Shown: positions 50,853-63,239, numbered from the stretch's first letter. The stretch is 64,000 nt of DNA from Neoarius graeffei (GCF_027579695.1 NC_083581.1:60710200-60774199), one strand, 5' to 3'. Notes: a model not told the origin generated them from the letters alone. Made by a program: numbers and translations.

Positions 50853-52270
50853 AACGATGACTAAAAGGCGCTCAAATATCCTCAGCAAATCGAAGTGAGG
50901 CAAATAGACCAACCAGTTTTATTAGGACAATACTCCACTTCATTATCTAGCTTCAACATCTACATCATTATAACACACATCTTAAATGTATAGAATTTTC
51001 AAACACATTGAAAAAGAAACACCCAGTGTATGCCCAAGGTGCATGTTGTCCTTCCTGATGGAAACCAGAAGTCGTTGTGAATTTATTTAAAAGGGTTGTG
51101 ACGCATCTAATCTTTATGCCTAACGAAAAATGTGTATTTTCTGAATGTAGCACTGCAATAGATGTATCCAGAAGCTGTACAGAGAAAGAAGTAAATGTCA
51201 ACATCTTGGAGTCATTCTATTTCAATTATTAGCCCCCCCCCAACACACACACACACACACACACACTTGTCCAGAATGTGAATGAGAGCAAAGAATTTTC
51301 CACTTGGCTTAGGTACTTAATATCGTTGGTACTTATTTCACACTGTGTCACTTTGTTTAAAAAAAAAAAGAATGGAAAAAGAAATAAATAAATGTGTTTA
51401 TGATAATTTATAAATCTGTATTTTTGTATTATTTATTTAAAACCTGCTCTTTAACACAGGTCATTTTTAAATCTCAAGAGGTGCCAAACCCCCTTTTGTT
51501 TTATTTTTGAACAGAGCAACATGGGTTTGAGATGCAGCTGTTTGCAGTTTTAGCTATGAAGCTGTTTATGCCTTGCCCATTTTCAGCCTCTTATCTCTAC
51601 AGGCAGCTCTCTCAATGAACATATCAGCAGACGCAGTGTGAAGCAGCTCTCACAGCAGCTCACGCGTGCTCGCCGTGACTCAAAGTCAACGTGACAAGGA
51701 AACCAAATCATACTGTGTACCTCTGAGATGGTGTGTCAAAGCTGATCTTGGATGTTCCAGCACAGCTGTCAGCCAGACATGATGTCTCCTGAAATTACAG
51801 CAGCGTAATAAGTAATGGCACTTGGATTTGGATTCAGTCAGAACAATTTCTGTAATAATCCCTGCACGGTGGTATTCTGGGTGAACTTTTGTGTGAAATG
51901 TTGGTTTATTCTTTACTGAGCACTGGTCATCCTTGATTTGGAAATTGGGTTCAGAGCACATGCTGTACAAAAAAAAAAAAAATCTGAAGAAGATAATTTC
52001 AGCTTCACAAAGTCAGAAATGTGGTTCATGAAGGAAGGAAGCAACCGTGCTGATCCTAAGGTGCTGATAAACATTTCATGCTGTTTGGAGTATTCTATTT
52101 GAAGATGTGTGTCGGGTCTGTTCGTACCATGAGCAATAAGACAGATTATTTATAGTGTAGCAGTAAGTACAGTTTTTTTCTCCCTTTGTGTCAGGAAGAC
52201 CCCCACTCCAAAGTTTGCTTTCAACTCAACAGGACTTGTTAGAATAAAGCCAATCTGATTCCAAATTTTG
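50853..52270 (+). other. arhgef10l: arhgef10l 3' UTR with candidate poly(A) signals
   Basis: No coding sequence follows the stop. Overlapping AATAAA hexamers lie at 51383-51392 and another at 52243-52248. The first would give a UTR of about 550 bases, the second about 1.4 kb. A (CA)n tract lies near 51241-51266. Which signal is used cannot be decided from sequence. Confidence 0.5.
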
Positions 52271-52774
52271 GTTTGCCCGCCTGCACAAAGTTCAGAAAAA
52301 CATTTTCAGTTTATATTCATGCTATTCATTTAAGAACTATATGCCTTTCTTTAATCATAGGTGTTGAATTCATGTTCCTGTGTGTCATGATAGTTGCTGT
52401 ACCTAGAGAGATATAAAAATCTCTATACAGTGGATATAAAAAGTGTACACACCCTGTTAAAATGATATATGTTTTCCTAATAAATAATTTTATTTATCGT
52501 TTTCCACAATAAATAATTTCTAAACTTTTCCCACCTTTAATGTGACCTATAACCTGTACAATTCAACTGAAAAACAAACAAATCTGTTAGGGGGGGAACA
52601 TAAAAAATAAAAAACATACAATAAGCTGGTTGCATAAGTGTGCACACCCTTAATCTAATACTTTGTTGAAGCACCTTCTGATTTAATTACAGCATTCAGT
52701 CTTTTTGGCTTCACACCTGCCATCAATTAAAATGACTCTGATTAACCCCAAATAAAGTTCAGACATTTACTCAG

Positions 52775-53750
52775 TTGCATCCTCCAGCAAAAGCCAGGGT
52801 TCACAGAGAGCTTACAAAGCATCAGAGGGATCTCATTGTTGACAGGTATCAGTCAGGAGAAGGGGACAAAAAAAATTCCACGGCATTAGATATACCATGG
52901 AGCACAGTGAAGACCGTCATCAAGAAGTGGAGAAAATATGGGATAACAGTGACATTACAGAGAACTGGACGTCCCTCCAAAATTGATGAAAAGACACGAT
53001 GAAAACTGGTCATGGAGGCCGCCAAGAGGCCTACAGCAACACTGAAGGAGCTGCAGGAATTTCTGGCAAGTACTGGTTGTGTACTACATGTGATAACAAT
53101 CTCCAGTATTCTCCATATGTCTGGACTATGAGGTAGGGTCAAAGAAAAACATCCAGGCCTGGCTAAATTTAGCAAAAAAAAAAAACATCAACTCTCCAAA
53201 AAGCGTGTGGGAAAATGTGTTATGGTCTGATGGAACCATGGTTGAACTTTTCGGCCACAATTCCAAAAGGTATGTTTGGCGCAAAAACAACACTGCACAT
53301 CACCAAAAGAGCACCATACCCACGGTGAAGCATGGTGGTGGCAGCAGCATGCTTGGGGGATGTTTTTCTTCAGCTGGATCAGGGGCTTTAGTCAAGGTGG
53401 AGGGAATTATGAACAGCTCTAAATACCAGTCAATTTTGGCCCAAAACTTTCAGGTGTCTGCTAGAAAGCTGAAGCTGAAGAGGAATTTCATCTTTCAGCA
53501 TGACAATGACCCCAAAAAAGTTTTGGAATGGCCCAGCCAGAGCCCAGACCTAAATCCAATTGAAAATCTGTGGGGTGACCTGAAGAGGGCTGTGCACAAG
53601 AGATGCCCTCGCAATCTGACAGATTTGGAGCGCTTTTGCAAGGAAGAGTGGGCAAATATTGCCAAGTCTAGATGTGGCAGGCTGATAGACTCCGACCCAA
53701 AAAGACTGAATGCTGTAATTAAATCAAAAGGTGCTTCAACAAAGCATTAG
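52775..53750 (+). pseudogene. Tc1-like transposase, stops and an in-frame catalytic deletion
   Basis: Frame 52775-53002 reads HRELTKHQRDLIVDRYQSGE and GRPSKIDEKTR then TGA. After a frame change, 53205-53750 reads WSDGTMVELFG, KHGGGSSML, HDNDPK, then directly [18 protein letters not shown]. The HTSxxTxxW region between the second Asp and the Glu is missing (about 17 residues), so the DD34E spacing is lost. Confidence 0.88.
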
Positions 53751-53863
53751 TTTAAGGGTGTGCACACTTATGCAGCCAGGTTATTGTACATTTTTTATTT
53801 TTTATATTTTTTCCCCCTAACAGATTTATTTGGCTTTCAATTGAATTGTACAGGTTATAGGTC

Positions 53864-54216
53864 GGCGGCACGGTGGTGTAGTGGTTAGCGCTGTCGCCTC
53901 ACAGCAAGAAGGTCCTGGGTTCGAGCCCGAGGGCCTATCTGTGTGGAGTTTGCATGTTCTCCCCGTGTCCGCGTGGGTTTCCTCCGGGTGCTCCGGTTTC
54001 CCCCACAGTCCAAAGACATGCAGGTTAGGTTAACTGGTGACTCTAAATTGACCGTAGGTGTGAATGGTTGTCTGTGTCTATGTGTCAGCCCTGTGATGAC
54101 CTGGCGACTTGTCCAGGGTGTACCCCGCCTTTCGCCCGTAGTCAGCTGGGATAGGCTCCAGCTTGCCTGCGACCCTGTAGAAGGATAAAGCGGCTAGAGA
54201 TAATGAGATGAGATGA
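53864..54216 (+). mobile_element. V-SINE with 11-bp target duplication
   Basis: Plus strand, GAGATGA tail. The duplication ggttataggtc is at 53853-53863 and 54217-54227. A short deletion removes part of the head-core junction. Confidence 0.95.
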
Positions 54217-54818
54217 GGTTATAGGTCACATTAAAGGTGGGAAAAGTTTTGAAATTATTTATCGTGGTCTCAGGTTTTTCTGATGTAAAAAAAAAATCAT
54301 TTTAATGGGGTGTGTACACTTTTTATATCCACTGTATGTAATTAGATGTTGCAGCCTTGTGTCAAATGTTACATTTCACTAAGATTTATGACTCAAAGGG
54401 ACTGTAGAAAAAGAGCATCTGGTCTCAGAAAGCAGTGATATTTTCTTTGCCATTCAGACTCTTAAACCAGCTGTGCTCGGTCGTGGGAATGAACACTGGC
54501 GTTTGAACTGCAAGGAGCCGTTTGCTTTGAATGATTCTTTTAGGTGAATCAGGTGAATCGATTCTCAAGCAAGAATGAACTGAAGGTTTTCTATCAGCTA
54601 CACACAAAAGGCAGCCTGGTAATATGAATTGTTCAGGCTTAATTTGTTTAAAAAATTTAATTATGTCGAACAATTTTATATCTAACACATAACATGTTCT
54701 CCTTGTGTTTAGTTTTATTTTTAGGGACTTGATTATGTATAGAACAAATTTGGATTCTCTGAATATCTCATTTGTTGAGCCAAACGAATAGCCAAATCAT
54801 GCCATTAATGTATTAGCT

Positions 54819-55193
54819 GGGGCGGCACGGTGGTGTAGTGGTTAGCACTGTCGCCTCACAACAAGAAGGTTCCGGGTTCGAGCCCGGGTTCGAGCCCAGT
54901 GGCCGGCAAGGGCCTTTCTGTGTGGAGTTCGCATGTTCTCCCCGTGTCTGCATGGGTTTCCTCTGGGTGCTCCGGTTTCCCCCACAGTTCAAAGACATGC
55001 AGGTTAGGCTAATTGATGGCTCTAAATTGACCGTAGGTGTGAATGTGAATGGTTGTTTGTCTCTATGTGTCAGCCCTGCAATGATCTAGCAACTTGTCCA
55101 GGGTGTACCCCGCCTCTCGCCCATAGTCAGCTGGGATAGGATCCAGCTTGCCCACAACCCTGCACAGGATAAGCGGTTATGGATAATGGGTGG
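54819..55193 (+). mobile_element. V-SINE with duplicated B box
   Basis: Plus strand. The 13-base phrase gggttcgagcccg occurs twice in tandem at 54874-54897. The tail is ATGGGTGGGT. Confidence 0.92.
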
Positions 55194-55411
55194 GTATCCT
55201 AATGTAATATTTGCTCGTTCTGAGTTCTGTCAAAATATAACCCCAAATGCTTTGAGAGGGTTTTTTTTTTAAAATACATTGAGCATAGCTTAATTATGGC
55301 ATCATTACTGATGTTAATATAACATATGTTTAGGTTGAATTTATAATCAAAGCTAACCTACTACCAAAAGATCACAATAAATGGATTATCAGACCCTTTT
55401 AGGCTACATTT

Positions 55412-55791
55412 ATCTCATCTCATCTCATTATCTCTAGCCGCTTATCCTGTTCTACAGGGTCGCAGGCAAGCTGGAGCCTATCCCAGCTGACTACGGGTGA
55501 AAGGCAGGGTACATCCTGGACAAGTCGCCAGGTCATCACAGGGCTGACACATAGACACAGACAACCATTCACACTCACATTCACACCTACGGTCAATTTA
55601 GAGTCACCAGTTAGCCTAACCTGCATGTCTTTGGACTGTGGGGGAAGCCGGAGCACCCGGAGGAAACCCACACGGACACGGGGAGAACATGCAAACTCTG
55701 CACAGAAAGGCCCTCGTCGGCCACAGGGCTCGAACCCGGACCTTCTTACTGTGAGGCAACAGCGCTAACCACTACACCACTGTGCCGCCCC
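55412..55791 (-). mobile_element. V-SINE, minus strand, GAGATGA tail
   Basis: Full length. To its right (55792-55840) lies a bare tail of the second subfamily (cttgagtgtatgtatgataaataaa), into or beside which it was inserted. Confidence 0.92.
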
Positions 55792-55860
55792 GAGCTTGAG
55801 TGTATGTATGATAAATAAAGGCTTCTTGTTCTTGATACCTTTCCCCCCAAAATGGTATTT

Positions 55861-56160
55861 TGGGTGGCACAGTGGTGTAGTGGCTAGCACTGTCGCCTCA
55901 CGGCAAGACGGTTCTGGGTTCGAGCCCCGTGGCCGACGAGGGCCTTTCTGTGCAAAGTTTGCATGTTCTCCCCGTGTCTGCGTGGGTTTCCTCCGGGTGC
56001 TCCGGTTTCCCCCACAGTACCCTTGAGCAAGGCACCTAACCCCCGACTGCTCTGGGTATGTGTGTGTGTGCTCATTGCTCACTTATGTGTGTGTTCACTG
56101 CAGAAAAAGTCTGTGCTTGAGTGTAAGTGTGACAAATAAATGCTCCTTGGCTTGGCTTCT
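55861..56160 (+). mobile_element. V-SINE second subfamily, AATAAA tail
   Basis: Plus strand. Complete head and the first part of the core, then it changes at 56017 to the tail with acccttgagcaaggcaccta, tgctcattgctca and gacaaataaatgctcc. Confidence 0.9.
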
Positions 56161-56487
56161 ATCAGCTGCTGTGGTTCGATTCACTGAAACTGACAGTTCA
56201 AAAGAATCGATTCGTTCAAGTGACTCATCAAGCTCATCACTTGAATTCAGTGAAAGCTGTTTCTGCGCTAATCCCCACCCGATGCAGCCGCCAGCAGCGC
56301 TTATTCACAGCCGGTCCTCTGACAGGAATACAGAGAAAGAGGAACATTTCAGCCGAACCAAGTGAACATGGAGCATTTTGACGTCTTGGCCATCAGAAAT
56401 CGCTCCCCTTTAAACCGGGAGGCACATGTGCCATCAGAGTAAAATGGCAACATGGCATTTGATGTTTAATTCATTCACACTACAAAA

Positions 56488-56548
56488 ATGAAGATTCTGC
56501 ACACTTTATTCCTGCTTCTGTGCTCCGACTTCATGGATTCACTGATGG
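56488..56548 (+). CDS. Possible signal-peptide first exon (igsf21 candidate)
   Basis: An ATG with A at -3 opens 20 codons, MKILHTLFLLLCSDFMDSLM, followed by g|gtaagt, a perfect donor in phase 1. The hydrophobic core (ILHTLFLLLC) after one Lys looks like a secretory signal. In vertebrates as I know them, igsf21 lies downstream of arhgef10l in the same orientation, and its first exon ends near the signal cleavage site. That is the basis for the suggestion. No immunoglobulin exon is seen to 64000, so the first intron would exceed 7.4 kb. A chance ORF with a donor is possible. Confidence 0.4.
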
Positions 56549-56909
56549 GTAAGTTTCTCTGGTCTGCTCTGTTTGTGCTCCATTCTTGATGTAGACTTTA
56601 GGAGAGGAGGAAAAGAACAGGGAAAGGGAAGTTTAGCCTGAGCTGTTCTAAACTTATGAAAATGTGATCTTTTTTTATCTTTTATTTTTTTTAAATAAGA
56701 AACACTGTCTTGTCGACATAAATAGAAACATAATATCATCATAAAACATCACTTTGTAGCTAGACTGCTCCAGTGACTCCAGTCTGCAGTCCCAGGGAAT
56801 GGAACTGATACCAGTTTGTTCCTGAGAATTGAGTAGGATTGGATTGTGTTTGAGTGCTTTCACTGCTTTTTCATTTCATTATAATATAATATAATATATT
56901 ATATTATAT

Positions 56910-57292
56910 GGCGGGCGGCACGGTGGTGTAGTGGTTAGCGCTGTCGCCTCACAGCAAGAAGGTCCTGGGTTCGAGCCCCGTGGCCGGCGAGGGCCTTTCT
57001 GTGTGGAGTTTGCATGTTCTCCCCGTGTCCGCGTGGGTTTCCTCCGGGTGCTCCGGTTTCCCCCACAGTCCAAAGACATGCAGGTTAGGTTAACTGGTGA
57101 CTCTAAATTGGCCGTAGGTGTGAATGTGAGTGTGAATGGTTGTCTGTGTCTATGTGTCAGCCCTGTGATGACCTGGCGATTTGTCCAGGGTGTACCCCGC
57201 CTTTCGCCCGTAGTCAGCTGGGATAGGCTCCAGCTTGCCTGCGACCCTGTAGAAGGATAAAGCGGCTTGAGATAATGAGATGAGATGAGATA
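56910..57292 (+). mobile_element. V-SINE, GAGATGA tail (first of tandem pair)
   Basis: Plus strand, inserted in an ATAATATA-rich site. It has one of the least altered cores in the window. Confidence 0.94.
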
Positions 57293-57297
57293 ATATA

Positions 57298-57648
57298 TGG
57301 CAGCACAGCGGTGTAGTGGTTAGCGCTGTCGCCTCACAGCAAGAAGGTTCTGGGTTCGAGCCCAGTGGCTGACAGGGGCCTTTCTGTGTGGAGTTTGCAT
57401 GTTCTCCCCGTGGGTTTCCTCCGGGTGCTCCGGTTTCCCCCACAGGCCAAAGACATGCAGGTTAGGTTAATTGGTGGCTCTAAATTGACTGTGAGTGTGA
57501 ATGGTTGTTTGTCTCTGTGTCAGCCCTGTGATGATCTGGCAACTTGTCCAGGGTGTACCCCACCTCTCACCCATAGTCAGCGGGGATAGGCTCCAGCTTG
57601 CCTGCAACCCTGCACAGGATAAGTGGTTACAGATAATGGATGGATGGA
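57298..57648 (+). mobile_element. V-SINE, ATGG tail (second of tandem pair)
   Basis: Plus strand, starting a few bases after the previous copy. gataatata at its left and right is the likely target duplication. The head-core region lacks about 10 bases (gtgtccgc). Confidence 0.92.
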
Positions 57649-58180
57649 TAATATAATATCCTGGACAAGGGCTGACAATAATATAATATAATATTTTAAA
57701 ATATGTGTGTGTGTGTGTGTGTGTGTGTGTTAAATGACTTGTCTTTACAAAGGAGATTTTAGTCATTGCATTCCTTCCAGCTCCTAATTACAGCCCCAGC
57801 TGCCACTAAGGGATTTTCTGAACATATTATGAGCCTATTTTATTGAGATACTATATTTCATATATTGAAATACATTTTAGTTGGCTATTGCCAGCTATTA
57901 GCTGTAATGGAGCATATTGAACTAATTAAATCCCCATCTTAAGCCTGTATCCTTGGACCATGGCGCTGATGTTAATGTAAGTCCTTAATTATCCTTTATT
58001 TATTTGCTGTCTAACTGAGGACTGGGTCATATATCAAATAATTTGATGAATGGTTATATGCTTTAATAAATGTGACTTTATATTTTGACCTGAGCACAAT
58101 GTACACATTAAACATTTAAAGATTATTAATCTTACTAAAGACCACTATTTCAGATTCTCTGGCCCATATTGTCCTGGTAA

Positions 58181-58219
<39 letters not shown>

Positions 58220-58949
58220 GACAGTGCTTGACAGACAGTTGTGATTATGCAGTAAATACAGTAGTGTGTGACAGCTTCCTAAAAAGCCTTACTGTTGCAG
58301 ATATTCAGTGTTTATCAGTTGTGAAGTGAACAGACATGTCCTTCAGCTGAACATACTGACTGTACACTATAAATCTACATTATAGAACAAAGATTGAGAA
58401 ATAACACTACTTTTCAAAAGGAATATGAAACAGGCACGTTTTATATTTTCAGGAGGTAACTGATGGAACAAAATACGGCTTGACTAAATGAAAACAGCAA
58501 TCATGTGTAACTGAGAAAGTGTAATAGCAAACAACTTTATTTCCTGTATAATACCAGTATAATATTGCTAAATAGCTAGCTACTCACTGTTATTATGGTA
58601 ACATAAGTGGTCATGGCTATTCCATTCAGATCCTCTTGAAGCATGATTCACTGAATCAGCCATTTTAAATGTAGTATTATATGTTAGAGTCACAGTATGG
58701 TACTACACACCAGTGGGATGTGTGGTTTATTTATGAAGTAAACCTACCACATGGGTGCATTTTGTAGTTCTATAATTACTGATTATAGCCCTCTATGCTG
58801 GATATTAGTGGAAAGAGTCCATGATATAACCAGCTTTGAGGTACTGGCTTGTCTAAGTGTTGGACTGGATATTCTCAGGACAGCAGTGACCCTACTACGG
58901 TAGTGACTTGGTGATCTACATGGTGCTGGTACAAGTGTATCAGGTAGAC
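57649..58949. other. Downstream stretch, two (GT)n tracts, no gene seen
   Basis: (GT)n tracts lie at 57704-57731 and 58183-58217. Remaining sequence is AT-rich and unrecognised. If the igsf21 suggestion is right, this is its first intron. Confidence 0.4.
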
Positions 58950-59270
58950 CAGCCTTTCTCAACCAGGGTGCCGTGGCACCCTGGTGTGCCGTCTGGCTTT
59001 GTTAGGGGTGCCGTCCAAAAATTATATATTCTAACATTGAAATAAATAAAATGAATTAAAATTAAAAAAAAAAAATAGTTACACTAATGCAGATCATCGC
59101 CGCCTCATGCATCATCAAAATTTGTCTCACGGCCCCCTTTCCCATGTCACAATGTCACTGCCGGGGTCAGCGTATGGTCAGCGTGACTGTGTATATTTTA
59201 TATGGGGGTGCCTTGAGAATTTGCATACTTCTGAAGGGTGCCGTGACTGAAAAAAGGTTGAGAAACGCTG
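58950..59270. mobile_element. hAT MITE, 321 bp
   Basis: The ends are CAGCCTTTCTCAACC and GGTTGAGAAACGCTG, with aggtagac (58942-58949) and aggtagat (59271-59278) as an 8-bp duplication with one change. Subterminal ggtgccgtggcacc and gggtgccgtgac blocks are related. Confidence 0.9.
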
Positions 59271-59479
59271 AGGTAGATGTAGGTCATGTCATTGGAGCCC
59301 CTCAGTGTCAGTGGTATGTTGAGAAAGGTTCACCAACCAATATTTTTCACCAAAGCTATTCATATGGTCAGAAACTGACATTGATTTTTTTTTTTTTAAA
59401 AGCATGCCTGAAAAAAAAAAACAAGCTGTAGTCTCTATAGTAACTGTAAATCTACAGAGTGGAACAACAGCATGTTTTT

Positions 59480-60913
59480 AAGCATAATCTTAAAATACAA
59501 AATCAGTTTCTGTTCATATCAAACATCTGAATAGGGAAAATGTGATGTTAGTGACTTTGACTGTGGCATGGCTGTTGATGACAGATGGGTTGCTTTGAGG
59601 GGGTGGCATGGTGGTATAGTGGTTAGCACTGTCGCCTCACAGCAAGAAGGTCCTGGGTTCAAGCCCAGCGGCCAGCGAGGGCCTTTTGGAGTTTGCATGT
59701 TCTCTCCGTGTCTGCGTGGGTTTCCTCCAGGTGCTCCGGTTTCCCCCACAGTCCAATGACATGCAGGTTAGGCTAATTGTTGGCTCTAAATTGACCGTAG
59801 GTGTGAATGGTTGTTTGTCTCTGTGTCAGCCCTGCAATAACCTGGTGGCTTGTCCAGGGTGTACCCCACCTCTCACCCATAGTCAGCTGGGATAGGCTGC
59901 AGCTTGCCTGCGACCCTGTAGAACAGGATGAGCGGCTACAGATAATGGATGGATGGGTTGCTTTGAGCATACCGGAAAATGTTGATCTCCTGATTTTCAT
60001 GTCCAACACTCTTTAGAGTTTGCATAGAATTGGAGGGGTCACAAACACCTACAGGAGATGCTTCATAGCTAACAGCTCCATTCCTGGATCCAACTAGCGA
60101 CATCATCAGGAGGATACCATACCAGCCAGTTTCGGCTTCTTATCCTCGACCGATAGCACTGGTATAGTGGGGCCCCTCCATCAGGAGGTGTCATGCGTCG
60201 GTGTTAACTACTTTCACCTAACTCTCCAACCATACTTGGCCATCTCTTTTCAACCACAACCATAACGATGCCTTTTCTACTTCACCTTGCACATCTGTGA
60301 AAACCAAAATGTTCCAGTAAGCGGCAGTTCTGTAGATGGTCAGAGGTCAGAAAGAGATTCGCCAGACTGGTTCTAAAGTAACCACCGTGATGAGCAGAAA
60401 TGTGTCTCAGAACTCACAACACTTCATACCTTGAGGCAGATGGGCTACAACAGCAGAAGACCATATCGGATTTCACTTGTTTTAGGCAGGAACAGGAGGC
60501 AACACTTGGCATAGGCACACTGAAACTAGACAGATGAAAAATTTAAAAACATTGTCTGGTTTGATGAATCTCAGTTTTTTTTTTTCATGACATGCAAATG
60601 GTAGGATCAAAATTTGTCATCAACAGCATGACTCCACGCCTTGTGTTAACAGTCCAGGCTGGTGGAGGTGGTGTAATGGTGTGGGGAGTGTTTTGCTGGC
60701 AAACATTGGACCCCTTAATAACAATTAAACATTTGAATGCCACAGTCTATCTGAGTATTCTTGCTGAGCATATACAGTACATCCTTTATGGCCACAATTT
60801 ATCCATCTCCTAATGGCTACTTCCAGCATGATAAAGCAGCATGTCACAAAACACATGATAATCACTGTATTTCCATGGCCTTCTCAAACACCAGACCTGA
60901 ATCCAAAAGAGTA
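59480..60913 (+). pseudogene. Decayed Tc1-family element with nested V-SINE and Tc1
   Basis: It shares gactgtggcatggctgttga with the 23989 copy. Further right, fragments of transposase are readable: KFVINSMTPRL, GGGGVMVWGVF and NGYFQHDKAACHKTHDN. It is interrupted by a V-SINE at 59600 and cut at 60912 by the Tc1 that follows; its right end was not found. Confidence 0.75.
59600..59951 (+). mobile_element. V-SINE with 16-bp target duplication
   Basis: Plus strand, ATGG tail. gatgggttgctttgag is at 59584-59599 and 59952-59967. Confidence 0.94.
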
Positions 60914-62522
60914 CAGTGGTGCTTAAAAGTTTGTGAACCCTTTATAATTTTCTATATTTCTGCATAAATATGATCTAAAACATCATCAGATTTTCACACA
61001 AGTCCTAAAAGTAGATAAAGAGAACCCAGTTAAACAAATGAGACAAAATATTATACTTGGTCATTTATTTATTGAGGAAAATGATCCAATATTACATATC
61101 TGTGAGTGGCAAAAGTATGTGAACCTTTGCTTTCAGTATCTGGTGTGACCCTCTCGTGCAGCAATAACTGCAACTAAACGTTTCCAGTAACTGTTGATCA
61201 GTCCTGCACACCGGCTTGGAGGAATTTTAGCCCATTCCTCCGTACAGAACAGCTTCGACTCTGGGATGTTGGTGGATTTCCTCACATGAACTGCTCGCTT
61301 CAGGTCCTTCCACAACATTTTGATTGGATTAAGGTCAGGACTTTGACTTTGCCATTCCAAAACATTAACTTTATTCTTCTTTAATCATTCTTTGGTAGAA
61401 CGACTTGTGTCCTTAGGGTTGTTGTCTTGTTGCATGACCCACCTTCTCTTGAGATTCAGTTCATGGACAGATGTCCTGACATTTCCCTTTAGAATTCGCT
61501 GGTATAATTCAGAATTCATTGTTCCATCAATGATGGCAAGCCATCCTGGTCCAGATGCAGCAAAACAGGCCCAAACCATGATACTACCACCACCATGTTT
61601 CACAGATGGGATAAGGTTCTTATGCTGGAATGCAGTGTTTTCCTTTCTCCAAACATAACACTTCTCATTTAAACCAAAAAGTTCTATTTTGGTCTCATCT
61701 GTCCACAGAACATTTTTCCAATAGCCTTCTGGCTTGTCCACGTGATCTTTAGCAAACTGCAGACAAGCAGCAATGTTCTTTTTGGAGAGCAGTGGCTTTC
61801 TCTTTGCAACCTTGCCATGTACACCATTGTTGTTCAGTGTTCTCCTGATGGTGGACTCATGAACATTAACATTAGCCAATGCAAGAGAGACCTTCAGTTG
61901 CTTAGAAGTTACCCTGGGGTCCTTTGTGACCTTGCCGACTATTACACGCCTTGCTCTTGGAGTGATCTTTGTTGGTTGACCACTCCTGGGGAGGGTAACA
62001 ATGGTCTTGAATTTCCTCCATTTGTACACAATCTGTCTGACTGTGGATTGGTGGAGTCTAAACTCTTTAGAGATGGTTTTGTAACCTTTTCCAGCCTGAT
62101 GAGCATCAACAACGCTTTTTCTGAGGTCCTCAGAAATCTCCTTTGTTCGTGCCATGATACACTTCCACAAACATGTGTTGTGAAGATCAGACTTTGATAG
62201 ATCCCTGTTCTTTAACTAAAACAGGGTGCCCACTCACACCTGATTGTCATCCCATTGATTGAAAACACCTGACTCTAATTTCACCTTCAAATTAACTGCT
62301 AATCCTAGAGGTTCACATACTTTTGCCACTCACAGATATGTAATATTGGATCATTTTCCTCAATAAAGAAATGACCAAGTATAATATTTTTGTCAAATTT
62401 GTTTAATTGGGTTCTCTTTATCTACTTTTAGGACTTGTGTGAAAATCTGATGATGTTTTGGGTCATATTTACGCAGAAATATAGAAAAATCTAAAGGGTT
62501 CACAAACTTTCAAGCACCACTA
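60914..62522 (-). mobile_element. Tc1 transposon, second copy, inactive
   Basis: Same family as 1302-2913, minus strand. TA at 60912-60913 and 62523-62524. Terminal repeats of about 200 bases are still clear; the outermost base at the right end is changed (CACCACTA). Confidence 0.93.
61133..62155 (-). pseudogene. Tc1-like transposase with a single nonsense codon
   Basis: From ATG 62155 (MARTKEISEDLRKSVVDAHQ) the frame is open to TGA at 61385-61387, where the intact copy has TGG (Trp257). The same frame then continues to the normal end (HTRY) at 61133. The catalytic residues are all present. Only this one change separates it from a full-length frame. Confidence 0.92.
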
Positions 62523-62524
62523 TA

Positions 62525-63187
62525 CATTTGGGATATGTTTGAACAGAGGATTTAGAGCATGAATGTGCTTAATAACGGGATGCTGATGTGGATTATTTTT
62601 CCTTCCACAGCAGCAACGTGCTTCCATACCTTTTACACTATCTATGGATTATTTTTTTTCTATTTAAATGAAAAATATACCGACATTTTATCACATGGGT
62701 TCAGTTGATCGTAAAGTACTTAAATATGCAATCCAGGCTCCAGGATTAGGGAATGGTGCACTAAAACATGCTTCACGATACAGCTAACATCTCTACATAT
62801 GTGTATAAAATGCACGTTCTCTGTTATTTCACAAGAGCTCATTTTATTTTGGCCTGGGAAAGCTGCATTTATGGGTCATTTTCTGAGTTTGATGATTCAG
62901 TATTTTACATTATTTGGTTCATTAAGTGCCTGTAGGATTACAGGACCTTCTGGCCTCATTCTCTCAGCTGCATTTGGGGCAGCATGCAGAACCACTCGGC
63001 TGTTGGGAAAAGAGCTTATGGATTAGGGAGGGGAGAAAAATACGAGAAAATATAATCCATCCGCAAACGTCACAGTGGATGAGCCAATACAGAGGAAGTG
63101 ATGGATTTTGTAAGCCACTGAATTTGTGACAGACTGTAGGGCAACCCACATGAATATCTCTTTACCACACGGAGACTGTTTGAATGG

Positions 63188-63239
<52 letters not shown>

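Larger units (their letters stand above)
52438..54334 (+). mobile_element. Tc1-family transposon (CAGTGGATATAAAAAGT ends) with nested V-SINE
   Basis: The ends are CAGTGGATATAAAAAGTGTA and the inverse TACACTTTTTATATCCACTG, with TA at 52436-52437 and 54335-54336. The V-SINE at 53864-54216 sits in the 3' arm. Confidence 0.93.
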
